Assembly (NCBI GenBank): GCA_022559845.1
Contig: CM040124.1
Location: forward strand, 72,997,491 to 73,061,490
DNA length: 64,000 nucleotides
From: Amorphophallus konjac
Lineage: Eukaryota > Streptophyta > Magnoliopsida > Alismatales > Araceae
Direction of reading: 5' to 3'
Below the pieces are notes generated by a model that had not been told where the DNA came from, ran no database searches, and saw only the letters and a program-made list of their open reading frames with translations. This document shows, piece after piece, positions 35,094 to 46,786 of the stretch; position 1 is the stretch's first letter, and each line of letters opens with the position of its first letter. A program made the translations under genes and the position numbers.

Positions 35094-35880
35094 TTATCTA
35101 GAGGTGGCAACAAATATTTTGTGACCATTATTGATGACTTATCAAAATACTGCTATCTCTATCTAATTAAAATAAAAGATGAAGTATTAACTAAATTTCA
35201 AATCTATAAGGCTGAAGCGGAAAACCAACAAGAAAATTAAAATACTTAGGTCTGATAGAGGAGGAGAGTACATATCTCTCTCACTCACTCAATTCTGTCA
35301 AGAATGTGAAATAATCCATGAAGTAACTGCCCCCTACTCTTCACAGTCCAACGGTGTAGTTGAAAGGAAAAATAGAACATTAATAGATATGGTTAACTCA
35401 ATACTAATTAGTTCAGGCGCACCCGAGAACTTGTGGGGGGAGGCCCTCTTAACTGCATGTTATATTCTTAACAGAATTTCATTTAAACAAAATGACTCTA
35501 CACCTTATAAAATTTGGAAGAGGAGAAGACCTAACTTAAATTTTTTAAAAGTGTGGGGGTGCTTTGCAAAAGTGAAAGTACCTAAAAATAAAAGAAAGAA
35601 AATTAGACCTAAAACTATAGACGCTATCTTCATAGGCTACACCACGAATAATAATGCAGATAGATTTTCAAGTAACACAAACCGATGTTTAGTAATAAAT
35701 TCTAAAATAGGTGACATATCTAATAACACCATAATTGAGGCTAGAGATGCTATTTATTATGAAAATGTATTTCCCTTTAAAACTAGAATTGAAACTAATA
35801 TAGGAAATAATGAATCTAGCTCTAGCTCTAATCACATTAATCATAGAGAAGAAGAAGAAATTTCTATCGAATCAAGAAGA
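35094..35880 (+). pseudogene. Copia integrase core
   Basis: After the stop at 35091-35093 the same frame continues with GGNKYFVTIIDDLSKYCYLY (first catalytic Asp region). A frameshift occurs at about 35225, after which the other frame gives RSDRGGEYISLSL (second Asp), then YSSQSNGVVERKNRTLI with the catalytic Glu. ENLWGEALLTACYILNRI follows. The copia order (integrase before RT) separates this element from all the Ty3/gypsy elements around it. Confidence 0.87.
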
Positions 35881-37441
35881 AGTAAGAGAGTGAGAACAGA
35901 AACAGTCTTTGAAGACTTCTATGCATTACTGATAGAAAATTCTCCAACCACATACTCTGAGGCCATGAACTCCATTGACTCACCTTTCTGAAAGGAAGCC
36001 ATAAGTAATGAAATGGATTCAATAATTCAAAACAATACATGGGTTTTGACTGACTTACCACACAGATGTAAACCTATTGGATGTAAATGGATATTTAAAA
36101 GAAAAGTAAAACCAGATGGAACTATAGATAAATTTAAAGCCCGATTGATAGCTAAAGGGTTCACACAAAAAGCTAATATAGATTACTTTGATGTATACTC
36201 TCCTGTGGCAAGGATTACTACAATTAGAGTCTTAATTACTTTAGCAGTCATACATAAACTAATGATACACCAAATGGATGTAAAAACTACTTTCTTAAAT
36301 GGTGAATTAGAAGAAGAAATTTATATGGATCAACCCGAGGGCTTTATTGCTCCTGGTCAAGAAAAGAAAGTATGTAAATTAATTAGATCACTTTATGGTT
36401 TAAAACAATCACCCAAACAATGGCATGAAAAATTTGATCAAACCATTCTTTCTTATGGTTTTAAAATCAACCAAACAGACGCGTGTGTCTACCATAAAAA
36501 AATTGGGGATTATATTGTCATCTTGTGCCTATATGTAGATGACATTTTAATTTTTGGATCTAATATCCATGTTGTAAATAAAGTAAAGGACTTTATGTCT
36601 CACAACTTTGACATGAAGGATTTGGGTGAAGCTGCTCTAATCTTAAATACGAGGATCATAAGAAATTCGAGTGGAATAACTTTATCACAATCTCACTATG
36701 TAGAGAAAATCCTTAGGAAGTTTTATTACATAGATTGTCAACCAATTTCCACCCCCTATGACTCTAGTGTTCACCTTAAGAAAAACTTAGGACATCCGGT
36801 ACTACAGAGTGAATATGCACAAATCATAGGATCAATTGGATTCCTAACAAACTACACCAGGCCTGATATTACCTATGGAGTTAATAGACTTAGTAGATAT
36901 ACCATAAACCCTAATGAGAGTCATTGGAATGCTTTAGAAAGAGTACTTAGATACTTAAAAGGCACTATGACTTATGGATTACACTACACTGGTTATCCTT
37001 CTGTTTTAGAAGGATATAGTGATGCAAACTGGATTAGTGATTCTCTAGATGTCAAATCCACATCAGGCTTTATCTTCCTCTTAGGAGGAGGTGCAGTGTC
37101 ATGGAAATCCACCAAACAAACTGTGTTAGCTAGAAGCACAATGGAATCTGAAATGATTGCACTAGACACTACCTGCACAGAAACTGACTGGTTGAGAGAT
37201 CTTTTGATTGATATTCCATTGATGGCATGCCCTTTACCTTCTATATCTATTTTATGTGATTGTAAATCAGCTATTGATAAATGTATGCAGGTAAATGTCA
37301 ATGCGAAAATGAATAGACATTTGAAAGTGCGACACAAGTCGATAAGAGAGAAAATGAAACAACAATTGATAGTCTTAAATTTTGTGAAATCAGAAAGAAA
37401 TCTTACAGATGTATTCACAAAAAGCTTATCTAGAGCGGTAG
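35881..37441 (+). pseudogene. Copia reverse transcriptase and RNase H
   Basis: TGA at 35989-35991 replaces the Trp expected in the SPF-KEAI block. From 36013 a 476-codon open frame runs into the Tat LTR. RT motifs: [67 protein letters not shown] and the catalytic [10 protein letters not shown]. RNase [21 protein letters not shown] and [15 protein letters not shown]. The coding end ([10 protein letters not shown]) is cut by the Tat LTR beginning at 37442, so the copia element is older than the Tat insertion. No copia LTR was found on either side. Confidence 0.9.
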
Positions 37442-39292
37442 TGTTGACACCCGTTTTATGACCAATAAGTTGGGTTATCTCCTTGTTCATTCTATATGAT
37501 GCTCCGAGTTATTCCCTTTCATTGAGCCTTCTTGATCAGTTGGAGGTTTATTTCATGGGTCTTAATTCCTTGGTTGGGTATGGTTCCGTGATTTCTTGCA
37601 TTCGATGAAGCTTAGCAAGCTTTCCTTTTCATCTTGGATCCTTATTGTCTCTAACGGTCTATTTCAGGGGCGTTACGTTTCTCTGACACATTAGCCTATG
37701 GCCGTTACATATTGAAGAGTCCTTACCCTCAAGGCTTCTTTCCAGTTCTTATCCTTTGGGCTATCTATTGTCTCTAACGGTCTATATCAGCCACGTTACC
37801 TCTTCTGACGCATCATCCCTTGGCCGTTACATCTTGCAGAGTCCTTGAGCTTAAGGCTTTTTTTTCCAATGCTTATCCTTCGGGTTATCCGTTGACTCTA
37901 ACGGTCTGTCGTGCAACCGTTATATTCCTCTAACGCATCTTCCATTGACCGTTACATCCTTCAAGAGTCTAATTGTTTAGAACTTCTCCCCGTTGATCTT
38001 ATCTTCTTAAGAGATAAGGTTGTGTGACGGTCTTCCTCTGGGCGTTACATTCCTGTGACGGTCTGTCGTGCAGCCGTTACATCCAACAGAGAGTCCTGGC
38101 CAAGTCTGCTTCTTCTCTGCTACTCCGTGGTCGAATTGAGAGTTTGATCTTGTGATTTCTCGTCCAAATCTGATCCTCAGAACCTTCTGTTTGTTTCTAT
38201 GGACTCTTGGGAGTCTTATCTTCAAGAGTTTGCTAAGAATCATCCTACTTTCTTGCTGGATTATCCTCTGCTCGACTGGAGAGTTTGAGGGTCTATAAAT
38301 AGAACCCTTAACTTCATGGCCCGAGGAGGAGAACTCTGGAGTTTACGTCGAAGTGTTGCCGCGTTCTGGAGTCACATCCAACCAAGAGGAGTTGATTTCC
38401 ACGTCCATCTGTATCTCAGTCAAGAGAGTACTTTGGTTTCAAGTGTTTAAGTTCAATCATTGGCATACTTGTGTTCTTCCTTCCTCCTTTTCATCAAAGC
38501 ATTGTCCCACTTCTCCTCTCACGTTCTTCCACTTGTTTCAATCATCTAAATATCCTTCCTATGTTTTAAAACGTCCAGAGGGGTTAAAAAACCAAACTTC
38601 CCCGGTATTCCCCTTTCCTTTTGCATGATATTAAGTTCATTTGATTATTGATGCTACGCTTGATTAAAGGCTAATCTGGGGCTATTTTGTTGTGTTCTAC
38701 GCTCTTTGGCAGGTTTACAGGGTTCATAAGGCGAGGCCCAAGCTTTCTATCCGGCTGGAAGGTTTGGAGTTTGAAGAATTCACAAGCTTGTTCTGCAGAC
38801 ACTCTGACGCTCTTCATCAGACGCATCAGGTTCCTATAACGGTTTATCGGGAGACCGTCACACTCCTGTGACGCGTAGGTTCTGGACCGTTACATTCAAC
38901 AGAGCTGCAGTTTCCTATTGGTTTCTCTCTCCCGTGGACGGGTGCATCATCCTCCTATTCTAAGGTATTTCTCAGGTCTTTGGCTTGTGTTTACCTTGGT
39001 GGCGATCACGTTCTTCCTTAGTATTGGGCATTGGTTTTCTCTCTCTCATATCTCCTATTTCTTTTGCTTGTTCCACCCACGCGGTGTGTTTTCATTTATC
39101 CCTTGCTCCACGCTCCGGCGTGTGTTTTTCTTTTCTTTCTTTACTTTAGTTTGATTGAGATAGCATTGCCCATGCTAGAGCTTATGCTGATTGCCTAGGT
39201 TCATGGTTCACATGTTCATAGGTTGATTGAGATCGTTGTTATTTGCTCATTATATTTGTCATTCATCAACCCACAAAGAAAATAAATCAACA
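37442..39292 (+). repeat. 5' LTR of the Tat-type Ty3/gypsy element (1851 bp)
   Basis: Starts TGTTGACACCC inside the copia coding end and finishes AAATCAACA just before the primer site; TGTTGA/TCAACA form a 6-bp terminal inverted repeat. TATA box TATAAATA is at 38294-38301. Several AACGGTC/GACCGTTACA hairpin units lie at 37640-38090 and 38830-38910. The 3' LTR was not found and presumably lies beyond the R insertion, off the right edge. Confidence 0.75.
37640..38095 (+). promoter_or_regulatory. Cluster of AACGGTC/GACCGTTACA hairpin units with MSA-like decamers in the Tat LTR
   Basis: TCTAACGGTC occurs at 37650-37659, 37773-37782 and 37897-37906, each fitting the consensus YCYAACGGYY of the plant mitosis-specific activator bound by 3R-MYB proteins. 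Each is followed 15-30 bases later by an inverted partner (CGTTAC or CCGTTA). Partner units with TGACGG and TGACGCA alternate. The cluster lies about 200-650 bp upstream of the TATA box. Regulation in G2/M is inference only. Confidence 0.45.
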
Positions 39293-39297
39293 GTTTT

Positions 39298-39316
39298 TTG
39301 GCGATCACGGTGGGAC
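39298..39316 (+). promoter_or_regulatory. Tat primer-binding site
   Basis: TTGGCGATCACGGTGGGAC lies 5 bases after the LTR end. It resembles the TTGGCGCC..GTGGG-type primer sites of Athila/Tat elements. I could not assign the tRNA with certainty. Confidence 0.6.
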
Positions 39317-40241
39317 CACTTGTGCCAATCGTGTTTTGATCTCTGTTAAACCTGTCATCATTTCCTTGTCTTAGTTTCCCCTGGATTTCCCTTTTATTTT
39401 CTGTTGTTTCTGGTTCCCTGGCTCCTCTGACGGCCTTCAGTTCCTGCATTACACTACTTCTGACGGTCTGGTCTTCGACCGTCACATTATTCTGACGCAG
39501 GTCCCCTAGACCGTTACATTCTCCAGATAGGTATGCATCTCGAGGTGCATTTTCTTTCCGCAGTTTCTGCTGTGATCTTTGTACTTGGGTGTTATCTGGT
39601 CTCCTCCCTGGTTGGTTTACATACTCATATCATTGTGTGCATAATTGTTTGTTAGATTCTAGGTTAGAACTTGCATGCACCCCGGTGTACATAGATTCAT
39701 GCATATTTTCATACATTAGATTGCATTTTCCTACCTTGGTGTGCGGACCTCTCGTCTCCATATTCCTTGGGGCCGACTAGGAAATCACACCAGGGACCTC
39801 CATAAGTCCCCACGAGCCGTGGATTCCCACACGGACGCCGGGCTGGTTGTACCCTTCCCACCCCGTGTCTAGTAGTGCATAAGTGAAGGAGTGAACATTT
39901 AGAGTCAAACCAAGCCTTATACCCCTCTCCTATCAGGAACCTATTGTTGAGAGCTCATTTTTAATCAATTCACTAAAGTCAAAAGGAGAAATCATAAAAA
40001 TCTTGTGGCATCATCCTAAGCAACTTGGTTGACTTTGAGTGTTTTCATTTCTTTTTCACTTACATCTTTGCTAGAAATCATCTAAGTTTGGTCACTCATT
40101 GTGTGATTGTTTGTGTTGTGTGGTTTGCATCTTGTTAAGGTTGTACGTTGCATGTGGATTCACCTCCATCCGTTAGAATCTTCATCACCCGGGGGCGAGT
40201 CCCTCTCCTCATCCTATTTCAACTCACTCTTTGAATCTACT
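39317..40241 (+). other. Tat leader between primer site and gag
   Basis: Non-coding, pyrimidine-rich. It has one further hairpin cluster at 39428-39520 (GACGGTCTG...CGACCGTCACA and AGACCGTTACA). 39780-40200 looks like an untranslated leader; no primer or gene motif. Confidence 0.6.
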
Positions 40242-42068
40242 ATGGCGTCCTTTGATCTTCCTCGGTCCCAAGAGTAGTCTCTCCCTCAAGGGCTTCTAGA
40301 GGATCCCTCTAGGGTTGTCTCGTTCCAGCCCAGGGAGGGGCCCATTCCTCCCTCATCTTCCATCCCTATGCAGAATGCTCCATCCACTCAAAATCCTCCT
40401 CTTCCTTCCCCCAATTCTGTCCTTCAGATGATGGCTCAATTAGACCCGGCCCAGCTTCAGGCGGTCTATCAGGCTATGCAGGGGTCCAACTCCCCGCCTT
40501 CCCCGATTATGCAAGGCAAGTCCAATCCTTCCGTTGCTCAGCATAGAGCCAATGGGCCGACTGTCCAGCCCATTGATCTCACTCTGGTCCAACCTAGGAC
40601 CCTCAGGTTCTCCAATCTCGAGATGGGCCAGTCTTCGGGTTCGGCCCAGCAAGCTTTTGATAAAGGTAACACGATGGTCCCTCCTTCTTTCCCGTCGGAT
40701 CATCATGTCTTAGGCCCAGCTATGCCACAGATTCTAGTTAGCCCGAATGATTTCATGTACCATCAGCAAGGGGCAGCCCAGGTTCCTACCAATATGAGTC
40801 ATCCTTCGAATCAGTATCCTTCCTATGGGCCGCCTCCTCCATCTGCTTACCCTTCCGTTCCTTAAAACTCATCGTTCACTGTCCCTGCTCCCTCCCAAGA
40901 GCAGGAGTTGCTTGATAAATGGGCCACCATGCAGCAGCAACTTGACTTCCTTCAAAAGCGGGTTGGCCCTCAATCTTTGGCAGATGTTCCAGTCCCGAGT
41001 TTTCAGAACATCCGGTTCCCTCCACAGTCCGAGCTCCCCAATTATAGAAAGTATGATGGGAACAACAATCCTTTTATTCATGTAAGGGACTTCTTGTACG
41101 AGTCGGCGCAGTTTCAATATGATGATCGCCTCATGGCATATCTATTTCGCCGATCGCTAGATGGTGTCGCACTGGAATGGTTCTATTCTCTGCCACTAGA
41201 AGATGCTGAGAGTTTTAAGACAGTAAAAGATAAGTTCATCCAGCGGTTCCAAGATAGAGTCGGCCCGGAATATTCATTCACAGATCTGGTGGCCGAAAAG
41301 ATGAAGCCTGATGAGGAATTTGCTACTTACGCAAACAGATGGAGGCAAATGGCTGCTAGGGTGCCTGGCCACCTTCCGGAGGAAGAGAAGGTCAAACTAC
41401 TTATTTCTAATGCCACTCCGACCTTCCGCAACATTCTAGCTATGAATGATATAGCCAACATGCATCAGCTTTATAGCCGAGCGCGCTTTATTCAGACTCA
41501 GTTCAAAGATTCCCCCATACACTCACTCTTTGAAAATCAAAAGCCCAAGTATCATAAGAAACCTCAAGGGCCTGTTACCGAGGGGATCCAAACGAACGAG
41601 CAAGTTCAAGCCGTTGCTTTCCCTTTCCAAGCCGCACCCATCCGCTTCTCCCAAAACCCTCGCATTCCACAGAACCCCGCTCCCCAAAACTTCCAAGTTA
41701 CTCCACAAAACCCTCTGCCTTCCTTCGCCACTCCACAAAATACCTTCGCCACACCACATCAACCTTCATAGCCTCCGCAATATCACAATGTCCCTCCACC
41801 CAACGGCTACAACAACAACAACAAGCGTCCGGCTCCTAAAAGGGCACAATACCCACCCTTGCCAGAAACCCTCACGGATATCTTCTCAGCTCTCATATCA
41901 ATTAATGCTATCCAGCTTCCTCCGGAACGGCCCAACTGGAACCCGGTCGTTGACGAGACAAAGTACTGCATGTTCCACAGGTAGCCAGGCCACACCATTG
42001 AAGGATGTTTTCAGTTCAGGGACCTAGTGTATGACCTTCATGAAGGATAGAGGATTGATTGGGCCGAA
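40242..42068 (+). pseudogene. Tat-type Gag
   Basis: A single frame from ATG 40242 covers Gag but carries stops at 40275 (TAG), 40863 (TAA), 41769 (TAG), 41982 (TAG) and 42048 (TAG). Capsid signature: NYRKYDGNNNPFIHVRDF, AYLFRRSLDGVALEWFYSL, FIQRFQDRVGPEYSFTDL. The late C/H motif (KYCMFHR-PGHTIEGCFQFRD) is the single Tat-type knuckle. It keeps the same frame as the downstream pol, consistent with a single Gag-Pol frame originally. The N-terminal 200 residues are Pro/Gln/Ser-rich. Confidence 0.85.
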
Positions 42069-44630
42069 ATGCACAAGGCCATTGTTGAAATCAAAGAGAA
42101 GAGAAGGCAGTCGCCAAGGCAGCAAGTGCAGCAGCAACAAGCACCGCAGCCGCAGCAGCAGCCACAGCAACAGCAACAGCAACAGCAACCGATTCAGGAT
42201 TTGGGGATTCACCAGAACTTGATGCCAAACCACCCTCCCGCTCCGCAGCCTCAGCCACCGGCACTGGCTCAGGTCAATGTCGTCCAACCCCCGGCTCCTA
42301 GCATCGGGTGGTCTTTTGATGACGACGGCACCACGCCGCAGATAATGGCCCTCCACCATAATCACCGCAATCCCCTCGCTTCCCCCATCATTTTACCTAC
42401 ACACTCAACACCCTCACCACTTGTTCTCCCATTCACACCCGCTCCAGTAAATCCGCCACCAGTTATCCCCGCTACCATCATTTCTCTGTCACCCCCTTCA
42501 CTCATCACCACGCCTCCACTAGCCTCTCCTCCCTCCGTACCAACACCCATCATCACCACCCCGCCTTCCACTAATCCCTCATCCATCATCCGCCCATCGC
42601 CACTTATCACCTCCACCAACACCACATCCTACAAAATCCTTTCTCCCACGCCGCCTATTCCTCTCATCCACGCCACTGGGCCAATTATACCGTCTCTTGA
42701 TGCCGTGCTGGCACAAAACCTCACCCTGCGGAGCGGGCGGCTGTTCCATTGGAATTATGCCACTACTTCTAATCCCCAGTCTTCCCAGCCGGCTGCCGAG
42801 CAGGAAGAAGCTGAACCTCTACCGGGTACCCAATACGACCTGCTACACCATTTGGACAGGGTGCCCGCCAAGATATCTATTTTGGAGCTCATTAAAAGAT
42901 CTACCCTTCACCAGGATGCTCTCAGAAACTTTCTACAAAAGGTGATGGTTAGCGAAGATATGGCAGTCGACAGTCTACCTACGGCACTGGCAACAATTTC
43001 TAAAGGGCCGGCAATCACATTTTCTGAAACCGAGCTAGCTCCTCCAGAGGCTCGGCAAATGCCGCTCTGCATTTCAATCACTTTGAAAAAAGTCAATATT
43101 GACGCAACACTGGTTGATATAGGGGCATCTCTTAATGTATGCCCGCTCAATACCCTTCGAGCTTGCAACATCTCAGAGGAATTACTACGGCCAACCCCCA
43201 CTACCATAGCTGCATATGACAACTCGAGGAGAGCATGTCACGGGGTGGTCACTATTCAAGCCGAGCTTGGGCCTCTCACTATGCCCGTGGAATTCTATGT
43301 GCTGGACATTGACCCTATGTTCAAGGCTATCTTGGGTCGCCCATGGATTGACACTCTCAGCGCCGTACCCTCCACTGCGCATCAATGCATTAAATTCTTT
43401 TTCCAAGGGAGGGTCGTCAAAGTTAAGAGCTTATCCACGGTCCAATCTGTTAAAAATATTTCAGAAAAGGTTCTTCTCACCTTATGGCCAAGCAGCTGGC
43501 CAGTTATCTCTGTGCTAGATCTAGACTTTCCTTGGGCTTATGCACCCTGCAAGCCCGTCGCTGCTGCGGTTAATGTCAAGGTGAAACCCCAGATTCTAGA
43601 CTCCAAGGGCTGGGACATTATACTGAAACTAGGCTACCAACCGGGGAGAGGCCTTGGTGCTCAATTGCAGGGAAGGACCAAGCCCATCCCCAAGAGAAGA
43701 AAAATGAACAGGAGAGGTCTCGGCTACCGAGAGACTGCATTATCTATGATGGGAGACTCTGGGCCACTCACCTGGGACTACCGTCAGTATTTTGTCAGAG
43801 GGCCTCTTCAGCCAGGCACATTGAGCCCACAGCCAGTTCTGCCAGAAAGGAAAGGTTCAGTTTGTCCAGTTGCCAGTCCCCCCTACCACCAAAAGGGCCA
43901 GCTGATGACATGTTTGACTATAGTCAGGCCTTTGAAAGATTATTCCATGAAGAGGGCTGCCGACAGAAACATCAAGAGGTTCGGCTCGTCCAATGGAGGC
44001 CGAAGAAGCAGCCAGTTCAGCATCCATGAGAGGAGGGGAGCTCGCCGATTGTCTTTTCTTGGTCTCCCTCCCGTCTTCAATCGATTTTCCAGCAGCGGGA
44101 ACTTATACCCCGTCCTCCTCCGATCATGGTCAATCCATCTTTCAATAATCCATTTGAAATTCTGTTTGTTCCCTGCGCCTGTGGGCGTTGTCCTCCTATT
44201 AATCTGTTCGATCTATTCACTCCTCCTTCCTCCACCACCCCACTCCACGAGATGCGGTTTCGATCCTCTGATCCATTTTTTGATTGCATCTTCCCCGAGT
44301 TGTTCCCCATGCAACTTCCTCCTCCTCCATCCTACTATATGGTCTCCACTGATCTCAAAAAAAAAAAACGTCAAATTTGAAGCGGAGATTTCAGTGGAAG
44401 ATTATGCTACCTTGTCTCCATCCTCCTCCCAGGGGCACGAGTCCCCTGCTCCTTCCTTTCCACTAGATTTTCTTTCTCCCAGGTTAGGCGTAGGGTCCGT
44501 CGAGTCTAGGGAAGTAGAGTCAGTTAGGTCTAGAGAAGTAGGGTCTTGTTCTAGCTCGTCCAACCCTTCCTCCTCTGAGCTGCGCCCGCTTGCGCGTCCT
44601 CCCAAATCCGTTCCTGATAGATTCCTGTAA
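42069..44630 (+). pseudogene. Tat protease with G-patch domain and Pro-rich linkers
   Basis: An 853-codon open frame. Residues about 14-45 are Gln-rich (CAG/CAA repeats at 42118-42190), and 55-210 are Pro/Thr/Ser-rich. The aspartic protease lies at about 335-450 with VDIGASLNVCPLNTL (Asp-Ile-Gly where DTG, DSG or DNG is usual) and ILGRPWIDTLSAV. A G-patch follows at about 510-555 (LGYQPGRGLGAQLQGRTKPI, then RRGLGY), an RNA-binding motif known after protease in some retroelements. The tail is Ser-rich. It ends TAA 44628-44630, after which the same frame continues into RT, so this stop breaks the polyprotein. Confidence 0.85.
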
Positions 44631-46215
44631 GATCTAGCTCAGCGGTGTCAGGCTCTTTTGAGATGTCCGGAGTTCGTTGTGACGGCAATTGTGATAGAAG
44701 AAGATGAAGAAGAAGTAGAAGGGGTGTGGAGCGACGACGGATTGGGCGTCTATGAAATCCTGGATGAAAAAGACCCGATTGATGATGAGGACAGCAACGT
44801 AGATGACACTGCTGATCTATATGCACGAGGGTTAAATAAATTTGAGGAGCCATCATCGGCAGTGGATAAACCTACGAAGGAAATAAATTTGGGAAATGAA
44901 GAAGACCCTAGGCCCATCATTATTGCCGCTAATCTCCCTCTACGAGTAGAAGAAGATTTGATTAAGGTTCTAAGGGAGTATAGCGATTCCTTCGCCTGGT
45001 CTTATGAGGACATGCCAGGTCTTGACCCCTCTTTAGTGGAACATCGACTCGTGCTTAAACCAGGGGCAACACCTGTGAAACAACGGTCAAGAAGATTTCA
45101 CCCCCACATGGCCTTGAGGATTAAGGAAGAGGTCGATAAGTTATACAAGGCCAGATTCATTAGAGTTGTTCTATATCCCCACTGGGTGGCAAACATAGTC
45201 CCTGTTATCAAGAAGGATGGAAAAGTGCGTATCTGCATCGATTTCAGGGATCTTAATAAAGCATGTCCCAAAGATGATTTCCCGCTACCTCACATAGACG
45301 TCCTGGTCGATAGCACCGCCGGGTACGAATCTTTATCATTTATGGACGGTTACTCGGGTTACAACCAAATCCGTCTCGCTCCTGAAGATCAAGAGAAAAC
45401 TTCCTTCACCACGCCCTGGGGCACGTATTGTTATGTGGTTATGCCATTCGGTCTGAAGAACACAGGTGCCACCTATCAGAGGGTGATGATGCCCATTTTC
45501 CACGACATGATGCATATCTATATAGAAGCCTACATGGATGACATCTTGGTGAAGTCAAGGACTAAAGAAGAACACCCCTCTATTCTGGCTAAGGTGCTGC
45601 AAAGAGCCCGGGAGTATAAGCTGAAAATGAATCCGAAGAAGTGTGTTTTTGGAGTCTCTTCAGGGAAGCTGCTCGGCTTTATAGTTAGCAAACGGGAGAT
45701 CCAGATTGATCCTAACAAAGCACAGGCTGTCATGGACATGCCTCCGCCAAAGAACATTACGGAACTTCGAGGACTGATTGGAAGGTGTCGCCCGTTTTAT
45801 GAATTGCTGAAGGCGGGAGTCAAATTTGAATGGAATCAAGATTGCCAAAAGGCCTATGAGGATTTAAAGAAATATCTATCCAATCCCCCGGTTTTGCAAC
45901 CTCCTGTCCCTGGGAAACCCCTAATCCTATACATCTCGGTCATTGAGGACTCCCTAGGGGTGGTCTTAGCACAAGTAGACGACGAAGGGAAAGAGCGGGT
46001 TGCTTATTACCTCTCTCGGTTATTTAACCCGGCTGAGGCTAAATACACCGCTATGGAGAAGACTTTTGCCGCCTTAGTGTGGGTAGCTCAGAAGCTTAAA
46101 CATTACTTCCTTGCCCACCCAGTTAGGTTGATCTCTAGAATGGACCCGATTCGCTATCTCTTAGAAAAGCCTGTCCTTTCTAGTAGGTTAGCTCACTGGC
46201 AGAGCTTCCTCTCCA
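44631..46215 (+). pseudogene. Tat reverse transcriptase and first RNase H
   Basis: RT motifs in order: FAWSYEDMPGLDPSLVEHRL, ANIVPVIKKDGKVRICIDFR, LNKACPKDDFPLPHIDVLVD, MDGYSGYNQIRLAPED, MPFGLKNTGATYQRVM, and catalytic YMDDILVKS. In the connection, LRGLIGR joins directly to CRPFYELLKAG; the roughly 15-20 residues usually found between (a YIRRFI-type block) are missing, apparently by deletion between two GR codons. RNase H follows with YLSRLFNPAEAKYTAMEKTF. A frameshift near 46200-46215 ends the frame before the second RNase H. Confidence 0.88.
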
Positions 46216-46786
46216 GTTTGATATCACATTTGTCGTTCAGAAGGCGGTCAAAGGATACACCATCGCTGAGCATCTCACCCATCTCCCCATTCCTCACACT
46301 GATTCTATTCAGGACGATTTCCCTGATGAGCACCTCTCTGTCATCTCTCATCATCTCTTTTGGTCTCTGCACTTTGATGGTGCGCTCAATTCTCAAGGCT
46401 GAGGGATCGGCGCTGTTTTGCTCACTCCAGAGGGAGTAACGATTCCTTTTGCTTATCAGCTTCGATTTCCTGCTACCAACAATATCGCTGAGTATGAAGC
46501 TCTCCTAGCTGGATTGAAGCACGCCTACCTTCTAAGCGCGCGTTATTTAAATATCATAGGAGACTCTCAGCTCGTCCTGCGGCAAGTTCTATCCACTTAC
46601 CGCACTCGTGACCCCAAGCTCAAGCCTTGTCAAGATTTGGTCACGCTCTTTGCTAGGTAATTTCGCAAGCTGATCTATATCCATACTCCTAGGTCTCAGA
46701 ACATTCTAGCCGATGCTTTAGCCTCGCTTGCTTCCTCTCTATCTTTCCCTCTCAGTCGGAGCACTGAGACTATCGTCGTTCAGAGA
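46216..46786 (+). pseudogene. Second, archaeal-type RNase H (aRNH) of the Tat element
   Basis: In the shifted frame, HFDGALNSQG-GIGAVLLTP (TGA at about 46402 inside the first motif) is followed by NNIAEYEALLAGLKHAYLL and IIGDSQLVLRQVLSTY. These are the Asp, Glu and Asp motifs of an archaeal-like RNase H. A second RNase H of this type between RNase H and integrase is diagnostic for the Tat lineage. Another stop (TAA) is at 46658-46660, and ILADALASLASS follows. Confidence 0.87.
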
